From the NCBI GenBank assembly GCA_036346355.1, contig CM070580.1, positions 62,078,854-62,142,853 of the forward strand: DNA of 64,000 nt, written 5' to 3'. The notes under the pieces were generated by a model. That model saw only the letters and a list, made by a program, of their open reading frames with translations, ran no database searches and was not told the DNA's origin. The position numbers were made by a program, and so were the translations under genes. Shown here in pieces: positions 46,645 through 57,522 of the stretch. How positions within the stretch are numbered: the first letter of the stretch is position 1; each line of letters starts with the position of its first letter. This DNA is from Rhipidocladum racemiflorum (taxonomy: Eukaryota > Streptophyta > Magnoliopsida > Poales > Poaceae).

Positions 46645-48224
46645 TGAAAGTGCATCTAGGCCCCTAAATTGGTTTTGGTTGATTAATGACAAACGATTAA
46701 AAGGACTAATGTCTTCAATGAGCTTGTGAACAGGTAAAAGATTAAATGTGAGATCTTCTACATGCGAAGGACACCCTCAAACGAATTCAAGCGAGTAAAA
46801 CGGCTTTGTAATCTTATTCTTTCTATGCCTTGTGTCGTAGGAATGCCGTACTATTAAGAGGGATGCATCGTAGATGATCTAGGGTAGTCTCTATGCTCAG
46901 ATGAATGTTACTTTAAATCTTATTGAGACCCTAAGTCATCGCGCATGCACCGGAATGTGTTTTTGTCTAAGTTCAAGTCGGACATTCCGATATTACATCG
47001 GAAGTTCCGACGTGACCAGACATTCCGATGTGCATGCTTGCTTGATCCGATCGTAGAAGATGTATCGGAAGTTCCGATATTTACGATCGGAAGTTCCGAT
47101 ACGTTGTAAAGCTTTCTAGGGTGCTCTGTAAAGATCGGAAGTTCCGATATCGACATCGGAAGTTAGATGTGTTCAAACCAAAAAAGGGAGCTCTGCGGAA
47201 TTATCGAACACTCCGATATATTAGATCGGACATTCCGATATTGGTATCGGAAGTTCCGATGTATAATCGGACAGTCCGATATGGACTTAGAAGCATTTTG
47301 TCAAGGGCTTTTCTGGGAACATCGGAAGTTCCGATGTTGACATCGGAAGTTCGATGCATCTTGTTTGTGATTGAAGTGCGCTCGAGTTACGATTATTTGT
47401 ACATATCGGACATTCGATGTTGATATCGGAAGTTCCGATATGCGGTGAGTGGAGTGTATAACGGCTAGTTTTTGCAAGAAACTATAAATACCCCACCCCT
47501 CTCTCATTTGAGGGTTACACACTCTATTTGGCAGAACTCTAGTGCACCTTGACCCCTCTCTAGTCTACTTTTGAGCCCTCCTCTTTGATCTTAGGGATCA
47601 TCCAAGGAGTGAGGACTAGAAGTGAGATTTGGATCTAGAGTGAAAAGCAAGTGTCGTTCCTCTTGAGCATTAGAGTGTTCCTCCAAGATCAATCAACGTG
47701 CATTTGTTACTCTTGGAGGTTGAAGGACTCCTAGACGGCTAGGCGTCGATCACGAGCTCCCAAGGATTGTGGGTAGCCGTGAGAAGTTTGTGAAGGCCGG
47801 CTCCGCCTCCGAAAGGAAAGGAACCAATAGTGGAACCAAGCCTCAAGTGTGACCGAGGTTTGGGAGCAAAGGGTTGGAAAAGACCCGGCTCTTTGGAGCC
47901 TCCTCAACGGAGACGTAGGATTCCCTCAAGAATCCGAACTCCGGGATAAATTCCGTGACTTCTTTTTCACTTTGCTTTAGCTTGTCTCCTTATTGTTTTT
48001 GATCCAACCTTCTTTTACTGTCTCTCAAGTTTATTATTTTCAGTTGTTAATTGTCCGGGTCAAAAGTTGATCGGACATTCCGAACTGGTATCGGAAGTTC
48101 CGATTACATCGGAAGTTCCGATCCAACACCGGAAGTTCCGATACTCTTTCCGCTGCGACAAATTTAGTTTAAATTTTAAACTGCCTATTCACCCCCCCCT
48201 CTAGGCAACTTTCTCATCTTTTCA
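46645..48224 (+). repeat. 3' LTR of element B
   Basis: 1580 bp from TGAAAGTGCATC to CTTTTCA, uninterrupted. Palindrome arrays at 46978-47440 and 48070-48142 and a TATA box at 47483-47490. Compared with the 5' LTR most differences are short losses at CCG, CAG or CTG (for example one palindrome near 47160 lacks CCG). Confidence 0.93.
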
Positions 48225-48332
48225 ATCACATGCTCCCACTGTTGTTAAATCACTTGAAGGAGGAAAATTTGAAATTGTCAATGAGCCTAAGAAAATTGTC
48301 TTTAAGTCTGCTGGAGTGTTATCTTCTACTAC
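48225..48332 (+). pseudogene. Element A gag, short segment between B and D
   Basis: About 100 bases of element A coding sense (HAPTVVKSLEGGKFEIVN...) are left between the end of B and solo LTR D. The frame joins the part before B across the ATCAC duplication and the part after D, confirming that both are insertions into one gag. Confidence 0.75.
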
Positions 48333-50505
48333 TGTAACACCCCGGTATTTAATATGCCCGAATGCTACCAAACATAGACTAAACAACATCTAAATACCAC
48401 AATTAAACATAAATTACAGCAAAGGCGCACATGCTAAAAACCGAAATTTCGGTAGCATCTCCTTTGTTTTAACATGAATTGAAGCGATAGCAATAACAAG
48501 GCAGTTCATAGCAAAACATAAGGCATCTAAAACAGCAATATAAACGAATATAGCATCAACATAAGACAATAATACTAAAGCCAACCACTCCATAAACTAT
48601 GGCTAAGCAAATAAGGATCATAAGCACACAAAAATTATTTCAAACACCTAGTTCATGGCACTTATTATGAACTTGACTAAACAATAGTAAATGTGGCTGA
48701 ACTACGGATGTGTAGCTATTTCCCCTTCCCATAAGCCGGTGTCATGGTACCTAAAAATAAACAACATAAACACAAGCGTGAGTTCATCACTCAGCAAGCA
48801 TATTGCAATGGACAACAAGAACAATTACATGGCAATAATATCTCACATCATGTAAACCATCTCATTCATAATCACATATCATTATCATCATCATTATGTA
48901 TGCAATGCGATGCTATGCTCATGTCTCCTTGGAAACTCATACCGGTATGGTTGAGTACACACCCGTCGGTGTGCACCCTCTCCCCCCTTCCATCCTGAAG
49001 ATGGAGGGTGCCTACTCCTCGCTTCCGTTCACCGCGGTGAATGGAATCACGATGTAGGACTTACTCATTGGCTCTCCGGATTAGTCATAACTTTCTCACC
49101 GACCTTCCCGGACTAGTTATGACTTTCTCACCGCCCGGGCCATATAATCATGCCATGTAATGCAAATATGCCAATCATCATAATTAACTTGTACATTAAC
49201 ACATGGCATCATAACATGATAAACATACTCATCATATCATTGGAAATCATTAAAGCATGCCAAGTGATCATCTCATATAATCAATCTCATCTAGTCTCAA
49301 CTAGCAACCTACAAACCGCTATCCATTACAAATACACTTGCCTCAACCACGGGCGACGGATTGGCGAGAAGTAGAAGGCCCTCCCGGGGTCACACCACCT
49401 GCACATAGGGACCACACACTCACAATCAAGCCCACAAAATAGTACACAAACCCTCATCTACCCCGACATGGCCAACTACTCGCAAAACCCGAAAACAGCG
49501 GTTCTGTCCCGTTGGGACAGCAGCCTTCCAAACGGCATAACTCGGGTTCTAAGACTCCGAATCAATTAAACGAGTACATCCTCACATAGCTTAGGAAATT
49601 GCCCAACTTTTTCTAGGTATAGGGAGAGACTGATTCGGACTCTAAAGTTGTTTAATCTACAAAATACCGTGATCTGTTTCAATCACGTCACAGATTTTAA
49701 CACGCTCGGTAAAAAAGCCATAACTTCCAAACGGCTGATCGGAATTTAACGTTCTTTATGCCCACTGAAATATATTGAAATTATCTACAACTTCTTCAAC
49801 AGGAGGACGACCAAATTCGGATTCTAAATTGGCGAAAAACTAAACCCTAGGTCGACTGCTCATGCTGTCCAAAACAGAGAACGTGGCAACATCTAGATCT
49901 AATCCAATCTACTCAATTCCAGCACCACCAATTGATCTAAAAACTTGATAAACACCCTTAGAACAGTACCTAGCCCAACCCCAAGGAGTCCCATGGCCAT
50001 ACCTTCGCCCGACGCACGAAAACCCAATAGATCTCCTCCCGGATCGCTCCTCGCTCCAACGGATGGATCCTCGAGGTGCAGCCGGTGGGGAGGCTACCCT
50101 AGGGCAGCAAGGGGGTGGAGGAGAGGTGGTGGAGAGGTGGGGAGCAAAGGGGGCAATGGGGGCGCATGCAAGGGAGAGGGGGAGGTGGGGGTGGCGGCTA
50201 GGGCATGGAGGGAGAGTAGGGGGCGCACATGAGGTGGTGGGGGGCGCAAGCAAGGGCAAGGGAAGCCCCTTTTACCAGCCCCAAATAGGATTCATAATCC
50301 TAAATGGACTCATACTCCATCCCACCAAAGTCCACAACCCTTTCCCCTAGTCCCAAAACTCCCCGGGAAGGCCCAAACTCCCGGAAACGGCCCGGAAACG
50401 CTATTAAACCTCCTACCATATGGTTTTAACCTCCAATACCATATTTCATAAAGTTTTTGACCTTAACATTCACATTAAATAATGTCACCATTCCGTAGTG
50501 TCACA
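48333..50505 (-). mobile_element. Solo LTR D, antisense, E/G family
   Basis: On the minus strand it begins TGTGACACTACGGAATGG and ends GGGGTGTTACA. Flanks are ACTAC and ACTAT, one mismatch. It keeps the family landmarks: CATACCGGTATG (48938-48949), a TGTCCC...GGGACA inverted repeat (49506-49520) and the hairpin near 48990-49015. It is 2173 bp and has no interior. It interrupts the element A gag. Confidence 0.88.
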
Positions 50506-51050
50506 ACTATGATGAATGCAAATGATGCTTCTACTTCTAAAGCCAAACATCCTGTTAAGTACACTTGCACTCATTGTGGTAGAGATGGATATTTAGTAGA
50601 TTTTTGCTTTACACTAGCCAAACAACAAAAGAAAGAAAGAACTAAGGCTAGGTCTAATTTCAGACAGGCACGCTTTGTTTCTCATTATGTGCCTAGGGTG
50701 ATGCAAACACCTTTTGTTGGTAAGAACACGGGAAAAGACAAATTTATCTTTGTGCATAAGAATGCTCGTGTTGTGCCTACTGTTGTGCGTCGTGTGTCTC
50801 AGTACTGGATTCCTAAACATCTTATTTCTAACCCCAGTACCGAGACCTCGACACTTTCTGCTTCTATGTAGGCTTCTCACGCGAGGAGGGAGAACATGTG
50901 GCTAGTGAATTTCGGATGCTCACTTCATATGTTCAGTGATAAGATTTGGTTCTCCTTTACTCGTGCATCTCGTGCTAAAAGTGTTATCTTTTGAAGATGC
51001 TTCTTCCACCTTTGTTTTCGCAAAAGGCACTAGTCTAAATGGTGCAGGTA
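50506..51050 (+). pseudogene. Element A gag C-terminus and protease remnant
   Basis: The open stretch MMNANDASTSKAKHPV contains a second zinc-knuckle-like pattern, CTHCGRDGYLVDFC, where His is replaced by Asp. It ends at a TAG (50869-50871). The same frame continues through MWLVNFGCSLHMFSDKIWFS (50896-50955), clearly the protease entry of copia pol, where D-S/T-G is expected; here it reads N-F-G, so the catalytic aspartate is gone. A further stop follows within about 40 codons, and sense is lost before any integrase or RT. The element therefore cannot process its own Gag. Confidence 0.8.
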
Positions 51051-51830
51051 CAGGTGCATATGTTCAGGGGGAGAGTAAATGTATGCTTCAAGCATGCCAT
51101 TCCCTCAAAATAAGATGTGTGCTTCAAGCATGCCACTCCTAGAAAATAAAAAAAGTATGCTTCAAACATGCCACATGCAGTTTATTGTTCAAAGATTAAA
51201 ATGGTCTACTAGATTGGAGTTGAAACTACTTGCTCGTCCTGATTTGTTAGTTGCTTCAACTTTGAGCCTTTGTTTTTTTTTACTAAAGGTTTCGCTTCGT
51301 ACTTGGCTATAGTTGACTGAATTGAGGTTGAGATGCATGTCATTTCCTAACTTGTTAAAATCACATCAAGATCATGTATTTTGCATATTATATGATATAT
51401 AAGGTTATATGATCGAATGAGCTCATCTTTTCCTATCTTTGCACTTCCTTGTTTCTCCTTGTGAAATAATTGTTTCAGAAAAATTTTGAACATGTTCTCT
51501 CTTTTGTACTCTTGATGAATCCATTGTCAAAGGGGGAGAAATTTGGGAATCGTTGAAAAGTTTAAGAAAAAGGGGAGAAGAAAAAGGGGGATTTGTTTCT
51601 GGAATTTTGGGAAAAGTTTGGAGATTTTTGGAATTTTTGGGCACATTGCACATTCACACACATTTTCCTTCTCAGGGGGAGATTTTGTTTTGCATTTTGG
51701 TCAAAGGGGGAATTCTGTCTTTTTTTCTCTTTTTGGTCATTAATCCTTTGGATTTCAAAATCTTTTGTAAAGTGAATGCCAAATGTTCAATTCTAATTGG
51801 TGTTGCCAATGTTTTCATCAAGGGGGAGAT
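51051..51830 (+). other. Element A 3' untranslated region with short repeats and multiple PPTs
   Basis: Near the start a unit like TGCTTCAAGCATGCCA, containing an inverted repeat, occurs three times (about 51080-51175). Purine tracts GGGGGAGA or GGGGGA occur at about 51533, 51585, 51674, 51705 and finally 51820-51829, immediately before the 3' LTR. No protein is supported. The sequence between protease remnant and PPTs probably marks the large pol deletion. Confidence 0.7.
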
Positions 51831-53222
51831 TGTGAAATCATGTGCTGAAAAATTGGCTAAGATTTGAACTTGAAAAATGTGTTTTGTGCATGAGTTCGAC
51901 AATTTGACAAGAAACAGTGAAGTTCTCTTTTGTGCCGGACCAAACTTTCAAGAAACAGTAAGTTTCCCTTATACGCCGGACCGCTTTTCTTTGGTCCGCC
52001 GTGAACGTGTTTTCAAACGTTTTTGAGCCGGACTGAAACTTCCAAAACCAGTAAGTTTCGCGTGTACGACGGACTCTCCCCTCCACAAGCAAGGTGGATT
52101 TTTGATGGCTGTTTTCACATTTGCGCCGGACCGGATTTTTGGTCCGGCGTGAATGGTTTTTTGCTCGATTAGGGTTTTGAGCAATTTTGGAATTGAATTC
52201 TGGTTTGAATTTGAGATTATGAAATTTGTGAGAATTTCATGATGCTTGTTTTCAAGCAGACTTTATGCAATGCTCGTGTGAGTATTTGCATGAACTAATG
52301 TTGAGTTAAGTCGCGGACTTGTGCTCGGAATCGTTTTGTGGTTTGTTCATGTGCAGGTATTGCTCGAGGGCAAATGTGGTCGATGACGGGACCGGAACTA
52401 GGTTCATGGAGGAACTGAGGTTCGGGACTAGGTTAAGGGGGAACTGAGGTCTTGGTGGTCAAGGATGTCATGCGGGACGTTCGGGCTAAGAGAATGGTGC
52501 ACATGAAGAATGGTTAGTCACGTGAGAATGGCAGGAGGTCATTCGCGTGCAAAGTGTTAGTCACGTGAGTATGGTAGGGTTGCCATACGCGTACAAGAGT
52601 TGTACTCGGCCAGGTTGGGCCAAGAAGACTTGTGTTGAATACATACTCTTTCTAGGATTAGGAGTGGGACTCCTTCTAGTATTAGGAGTGGGACTCCTTC
52701 TCGAATTAGGAGTAGGAATTGTATTCATTACTCCTTGTGTTTTGCTCTTTTAAATATGAGGGGTTGTCTCCTGTTGAGGGGCATCAAGCTTTGAGCAAGC
52801 TTTAGGGTTGTACTCTTTTGTTTGGAGTACTTTAGACAAAAGAAAGGAGAAATAAAGAGCAAGTTCTTCAAATCTTTCGGCGAGCTACAATTCTAGTTAG
52901 ATCTATTCTCGTCATCTTCTGTCATACCAAGCTTACGAGGTTCATAAATTTTGATCCATAAGTCCGATCGAGCTGATTCTTTTTGGGTTCGATTCATATT
53001 CGAATCTAGTTTCTTGTGTCCAAATTTCAGATTAATCTAACGGTTGGATCTCCGGTAATTCACATTTTACCAAACTTCTATCATTCTATTTTTGTCGAAT
53101 ACGAGGCAATTATTTGGTTCTGTTTTGGGGTGAACTTTTAGTAGATCAAGAATTTGGTTTTAGCTTCCACACAATCATTCACCTCCCCTCTGATTGCTAT
53201 ATTCGTATACTTCGATTCTACA
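51831..53222 (+). repeat. 3' LTR of element A
   Basis: It starts TGTGAAATCATG and ends TTCTACA, followed by the AGTTC duplication (53223-53227). It contains the CCGGACC palindromes and the 24-bp repeats (52650-52716). Substitutions against the 5' LTR are more frequent than between the LTRs of E, fitting an older insertion; I did not count them. Confidence 0.92.
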
Positions 53223-53273
53223 AGTTCCAAACTAGAACCGTCTGTGATAATCACTTTATCACATACGGTTATA

Positions 53274-53540
53274 CTCCCTCCGATTGGAAATGTAAGGGGT
53301 TTTAGCCTTGTGCACACATATTTAGAAGCTTGGTGAATAGACTAAAATACCCTTAGTTATTGTTCATTAAAGAGCATGTTCGCATAAAAAAGAGGCATGG
53401 AAAATTGTACAAGGGTAATAAATGGAACAAGGGCAAAACTGGAAGAAATAGGCTAAATTTAGCCTTGGGATACTAGAACCCCTTATATTTTACAAATAGT
53501 ATAGAGACCTAAAACCCCTTACATTTCCAATCGGAGGGAG
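53274..53540. mobile_element. Stowaway-like MITE
   Basis: 267 bp flanked by TA on each side. Perfect inverted ends CTCCCTCCGATTGGAAATGT / ACATTTCCAATCGGAGGGAG extend a further dozen bases. The CTCCCTCC start and TA duplication mark Tc1/mariner-derived Stowaway elements. No coding content. Confidence 0.92.
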
Positions 53541-54071
53541 TATTTTTGAACCGTCTGTGATAAATATATTATCACAGGTTGTTCTATCTGTGAACCGTCT
53601 GTAATAAGCCATTTTATCACAGATGGTTCTAGTTTGGAACCGTATGTGATGATCTATTTATCAAAGACTATTCTAGTTTGGAACCGTCTGTGATGACACA
53701 ATTATCACAAATGGTTCTATCTTAACAACCGTTGGTGATGTTGATTTTAAATTTTTTATAGCAATTTTGATTTATTGGTTAGCCTCAGGAAATGCTAGCT
53801 ATGCCCTCTGAAACAAATTACAGTACAGAGAGCATCACCAATATATTATTATGACATATATTACAGAAATGAACTCGATCGAATCACGTATTACAACATA
53901 CAGGGCATCCATTTTAGAAATCAATTCTGATCACACATTACAATGTGCATCGCATCCATTACAGAAATAAACTCATATATATAAGAGCCAATTAAATTCA
54001 GAACTACAACTGACAAATTCACATCACAAGGTTCACAAATTAATCCAAATGGTATCAAACAAATTCACAAC

Positions 54072-54443
54072 TCATCGGGCGAGGCTTAAGTGGAATTTGC
54101 CTATTGTCATCATGAGAAATATCTTTATTGAAAATACAGTCGATATCGTCCGGTGTATTATTGACTTCATCAACGATGCATTGACTACTTGATGCCTGCA
54201 TATTCTGCTCTTCAACATGACTGGTCCAACATGCATACCCCCTTTGAAACCACGTACAATCAAGTGTGCTTCGATCTGCGCTGGGTTTCGAAATGTCCTC
54301 ATATTCTTGTAGTCAATGCATGGACAAGCCATAAATTCCACCCCCTTGTTCAACATATTTTCCTCTGCAGCTCTTCTAAAAGCCGAGATGCCATTAATGT
54401 ACTCAGCGCTCGCACGGTTCTCATACATCCAGCTTCGGTCCAT
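54072..54443 (-). pseudogene. CACTA transposase-associated domain fragment
   Basis: A 123-codon ORF beginning MDRSWMYENRASAEYINGIS matches the transposase-associated domain found at the N-terminus of plant CACTA (En/Spm) TNP2-type proteins: DRSWMY near the start, then MACPCIDYKNMRTF and a late HLIVRGFKGG. The family usually has CPC..C; here the last cysteine position reads Tyr (CPCIDY). The sequence after about residue 80 departs from the family, and no catalytic transposase core lies downstream on the minus strand, where only about 0.5 kb remains before the subterminal repeats. The element is an internally deleted derivative. The N-terminal call is firm; whether the remaining ORF is expressed is unknown. 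Confidence 0.75.
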
Positions 54444-55271
54444 CTACGCTACGTATATAACAATATGTGTTAAATAATGAATGAAGTACACTTGGAGTGC
54501 ACTTAAATAATAACAAAGAACAAATGGATTCTCTTTACATAGCTAGCCACACATATATAACCTACAGTTAACCTCAGTATCCTCAATTCTCTCCTTACAT
54601 ATATAACTAGCTACATCATGAGTATAATGCAGTTAGAACCAATTACTACTTTAGATTGAACAGAACAAATGGATCTACACCAAGCTAGCTATATCAAAAC
54701 CATCTTCTCCCTCTTTACATCACAGAGAACAAATATTAATGGATCTACACCAAGCTAGATCTAAAAATCATCTTCGTTTCCGGCTTTACCAAGCTATATC
54801 TTAAATAAAATGAAATTTTGAACTAATTACGAACCTTAGATAATTTAGAACGTAAGTATCTACAATCACAACTTCAAATCCAGGGCCGCTTTCCACCAGA
54901 TCGCCTCTCAATCGCAGCCACCTCAAAAATAGTTCGGAAACACTAAAAATACAGAGGAGGTCGGGGGGTCTAGATCTACTTATTTATCTTCATCATAGAC
55001 GGATATTAAAAAAAACTGTCTATGATAGGGAAACATTTACAGACGGTTTTAACCACCAGACATTTGTGATAAGTGATTTACCGACAGTTTTTAACCACCA
55101 ACCGTATGTGATGATATAATTTGCATACGGTTTTAAATTAAAAACTATCTGTGATGACTCTCTCCCCCATGCACAAATTAAAACACATCTCTTGGTTTCC
55201 CGCGCGCCTTTCCAATGATCAGAAACTCTCATCTTCATCACAATTAACTTCGTCTTCATCTCTCGGCCGGC

Positions 55272-57522
55272 TGTAACACCCCGGCATTTAATATGCCCGA
55301 ATGCTACCAAACATAGACTAAACAACCTCTAAATACCACAATTACAAGTAAAGTACAGCAAAGGAGCAAATGCTAATACCGAAAATTTCGGCAACATCTC
55401 CTTTGTTTTTCCATGAATTGAAGCAACAATAATATTAACATGTCAAGATAGCATAATGAACGATAGCAATAACATGACCAATCGGAAATTCAACCTCCAT
55501 ACAACTAAAGATATAAGTCTATCCGTCACATGTCAAATATGGCCTAATCATTTACTCATGACAACCAACGAAGCATCAAAACCACAATTTAGTTCAGTGA
55601 ATTAACCATCACAACTAAAGGAGAGAACATGTCATTGTTTATATGTGTGATGCTAAGTGATGACGTGTGACTAGTTCCCTTTCCCGCATGCCGGTTTCAT
55701 GGTACCTAAGAAAAACACATAATCACACGCGTGAGTTCATCACTCAGCAAGTATATTGCAATGGAACAAGAAAATACATTCCAATACCTTCATCACCACT
55801 TTTCACATACGACATCATACACATCTCATATTCATAGTGTAAGCATATCATTGACATCATCATATATCATCATCATTAAACATCCTCATATAATGCAATG
55901 CAATGCAATGCGATGCACATATCTCCTGGAAACTCATACCGGTATGGTTGAGTACACACCCGTCGGTGTGCACCCTCTCCCCCCTTCCATCCCGAAGATG
56001 GAGGGTGCCTACTCCTCGCTTCCATACACCGCGGTGGATGGAATCACGATGTAGGAATTACTCATTGGCTCTCCGGAATAGTCATAACTTTCTCACCGAC
56101 CTTCCCCGGACTAGTTATGACTTTCTCACCGCCCGGGCCATGTATCATGCCATGTATGCAAATATGCCAACATCATAAATAACTTTGTACATTAACACAT
56201 GGCATCATAACATAATACGCATATTCATCATATCAATGGCAAACATTAAAGCATGGCATGTGAACATATCATATATTCAATTTCAACTCAACAAAACTAG
56301 CAAACTACAACCCGCTACCCATTCCAATACACTTGCCTCAACCACGGGCGACGGATTGGCGAGACGTAGAGGGCACCCCCGGGGTCACAACACATGCAAA
56401 TAGGCACCACACACTCAAAATCATGCCGACAAAACAATACGCAAACACTCTTTTACCCCGGCTTCGCAAACTACCCGCACAACCCAAAAACAGAGGTTCT
56501 GTCCCGTCGGGACAGCAGACTTGCAACGAGCATAACTCAGGTTCTACCACTCCGAATCGATGAAACGAGTACATCCTCGCGTAGCTTAGGAAATTTCCTA
56601 ACTTTTTCTAAGTATATGGAAAATATGATTCGGACTCTAAAGTTGCTTAATCTATAAAATACCTTGATCTGTTCCAGTCATGTCACAGTTTTTAACACGT
56701 TCGGTGAAACAAGCATAACTTTCAAACGGCTGGGTGGAATTGGACGTTATTTATACCCACTGAAAGGTATTGAAATTACCTACACCTTCTTCAACAGGCG
56801 GCCGACCAAATTCCGAATCTAAAATGGCGAAAACCCAAACCCTAGGTCGATTGCTCAATCTGCCCGAAATAGAGAACGTGGCAACTCTAGTTTTCTCCCA
56901 AATCTACCCATGGACAGCACCACCACTTGATCTAAAAACATGAAATCGACCTCTAGAACACCACCTAGACCCAACCCATAGATCACCCATGCCATACCTT
57001 CGCCCGACGAACGAAAACCCAACGGATCTCCTCCCGGTTCGCGCGATCTCCTTCCTTGCTTCCAAATCCACCGGATCTCCTCATCGCGGAGCGCTCCAAT
57101 GGATGGATCTGTGGGGTGGTGAGGTGGATAACTCCCCTAGGGGCAGCAAGGGAGGTGGAGAGGGGAGGAGAGGGGTGGTGGCGCCATGGGGGAAGATGGA
57201 GAGGAAGGGGAAGGGTGGAGGCGCATGGGGGGCTAGGGGTGGCGGCTAGGGTTGGGAGAGGGAGTGGGGGGCGCACCAAGGGGTGGGGGCCAGATTTGGC
57301 TGCCCAAAAGTCCTGCCCCCTTGGGCCCAAACCCTTCCACCGGAGGCCCAACTCAACCCCCAAGGCCCAAAGTCCCCCGGAGAGGCCCAAACACCCGAAA
57401 ACGGCCCATAAACACGCTGTAAACGGCATAACGTAAAGTTTTAACCTCCATTTGCACATTTTATAAAGTTTTTTGACCTCAACATTCACATTTTATAAGA
57501 TACGACACTCCGTGGTGTCACA
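55272..57522 (-). repeat. 3' LTR of element G
   Basis: 2251 bp; on the minus strand TGTGACACCACGG to GGGGTGTTACA. Landmarks: CATACCGGTATG (55935-55946), TGTCCCGTCGGGACA (56500-56514), hairpin near 55980-56010, and a GGGCC-rich block followed by a GA-rich strand near 57130-57420. Confidence 0.92.

Larger units (their letters stand above)
24101..48224 (+). mobile_element. Element B: nearly complete Sirevirus-like Ty1/copia element
   Basis: It is flanked by a perfect ATCAC duplication (24096-24100, 48225-48229). The LTR is about 1.58 kb; the 5' copy is split by gypsy element C. The interior (38345-46644) holds PBS, gag, a pol ordered protease-integrase-RT-RNase H (copia order), a third ORF, repeated PPT-like tracts, then the 3' LTR. 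Arrays of the palindrome ATCGGAAGTTCCGAT in the LTR resemble the palindromic LTR motifs described for Sireviruses. Only a handful of frameshifts and one or two stops break the proteins, so it is much younger than A. Confidence 0.93.
17477..53222 (+). mobile_element. Element A: non-autonomous Sirevirus-like Ty1/copia element, gag only
   Basis: Its LTRs (1395 and 1392 bp) are flanked by a perfect AGTTC duplication. PBS TGGTATCAGAGC lies two bases after the 5' LTR and a GGGGGAGA tract just before the 3' LTR. Its own sequence, after removing H, B and D, is about 3.2 kb of interior encoding a copia-type gag and a protease remnant. RT, RNase H and integrase are absent. CCGGACC...GGTCCGG palindromes in the LTR and repeated GGGGGA tracts upstream of the 3' LTR fit the Sirevirus branch. 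The left LTR start has mutated from TGTG to TATG. It is older than B and C, which are nested inside it. Confidence 0.9.
53223..55271 (-). mobile_element. CACTA derivative, right part with transposase-associated gene piece
   Basis: After the TSD of A, copies of GAACCGTCTGTGAT / ATCACAGATGGTTCT continue to about 53750 (less the Stowaway-like MITE). A body follows with a transposase-associated ORF on the minus strand, then a second group of ACAGACGGTTTTAACC repeats (54985-55160). The right terminus was not found before element G starts. Bases 53751-54071, 54444-54984 and 55161-55271 show nothing else. Confidence 0.65.

Noticed and set aside
56983..57489. 168-codon minus-strand ORF in the G 3' LTR
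   Set aside because: It runs through the GGGCC- and GA/CT-rich LTR start; the corresponding stretches in the other LTRs do not keep the frame.
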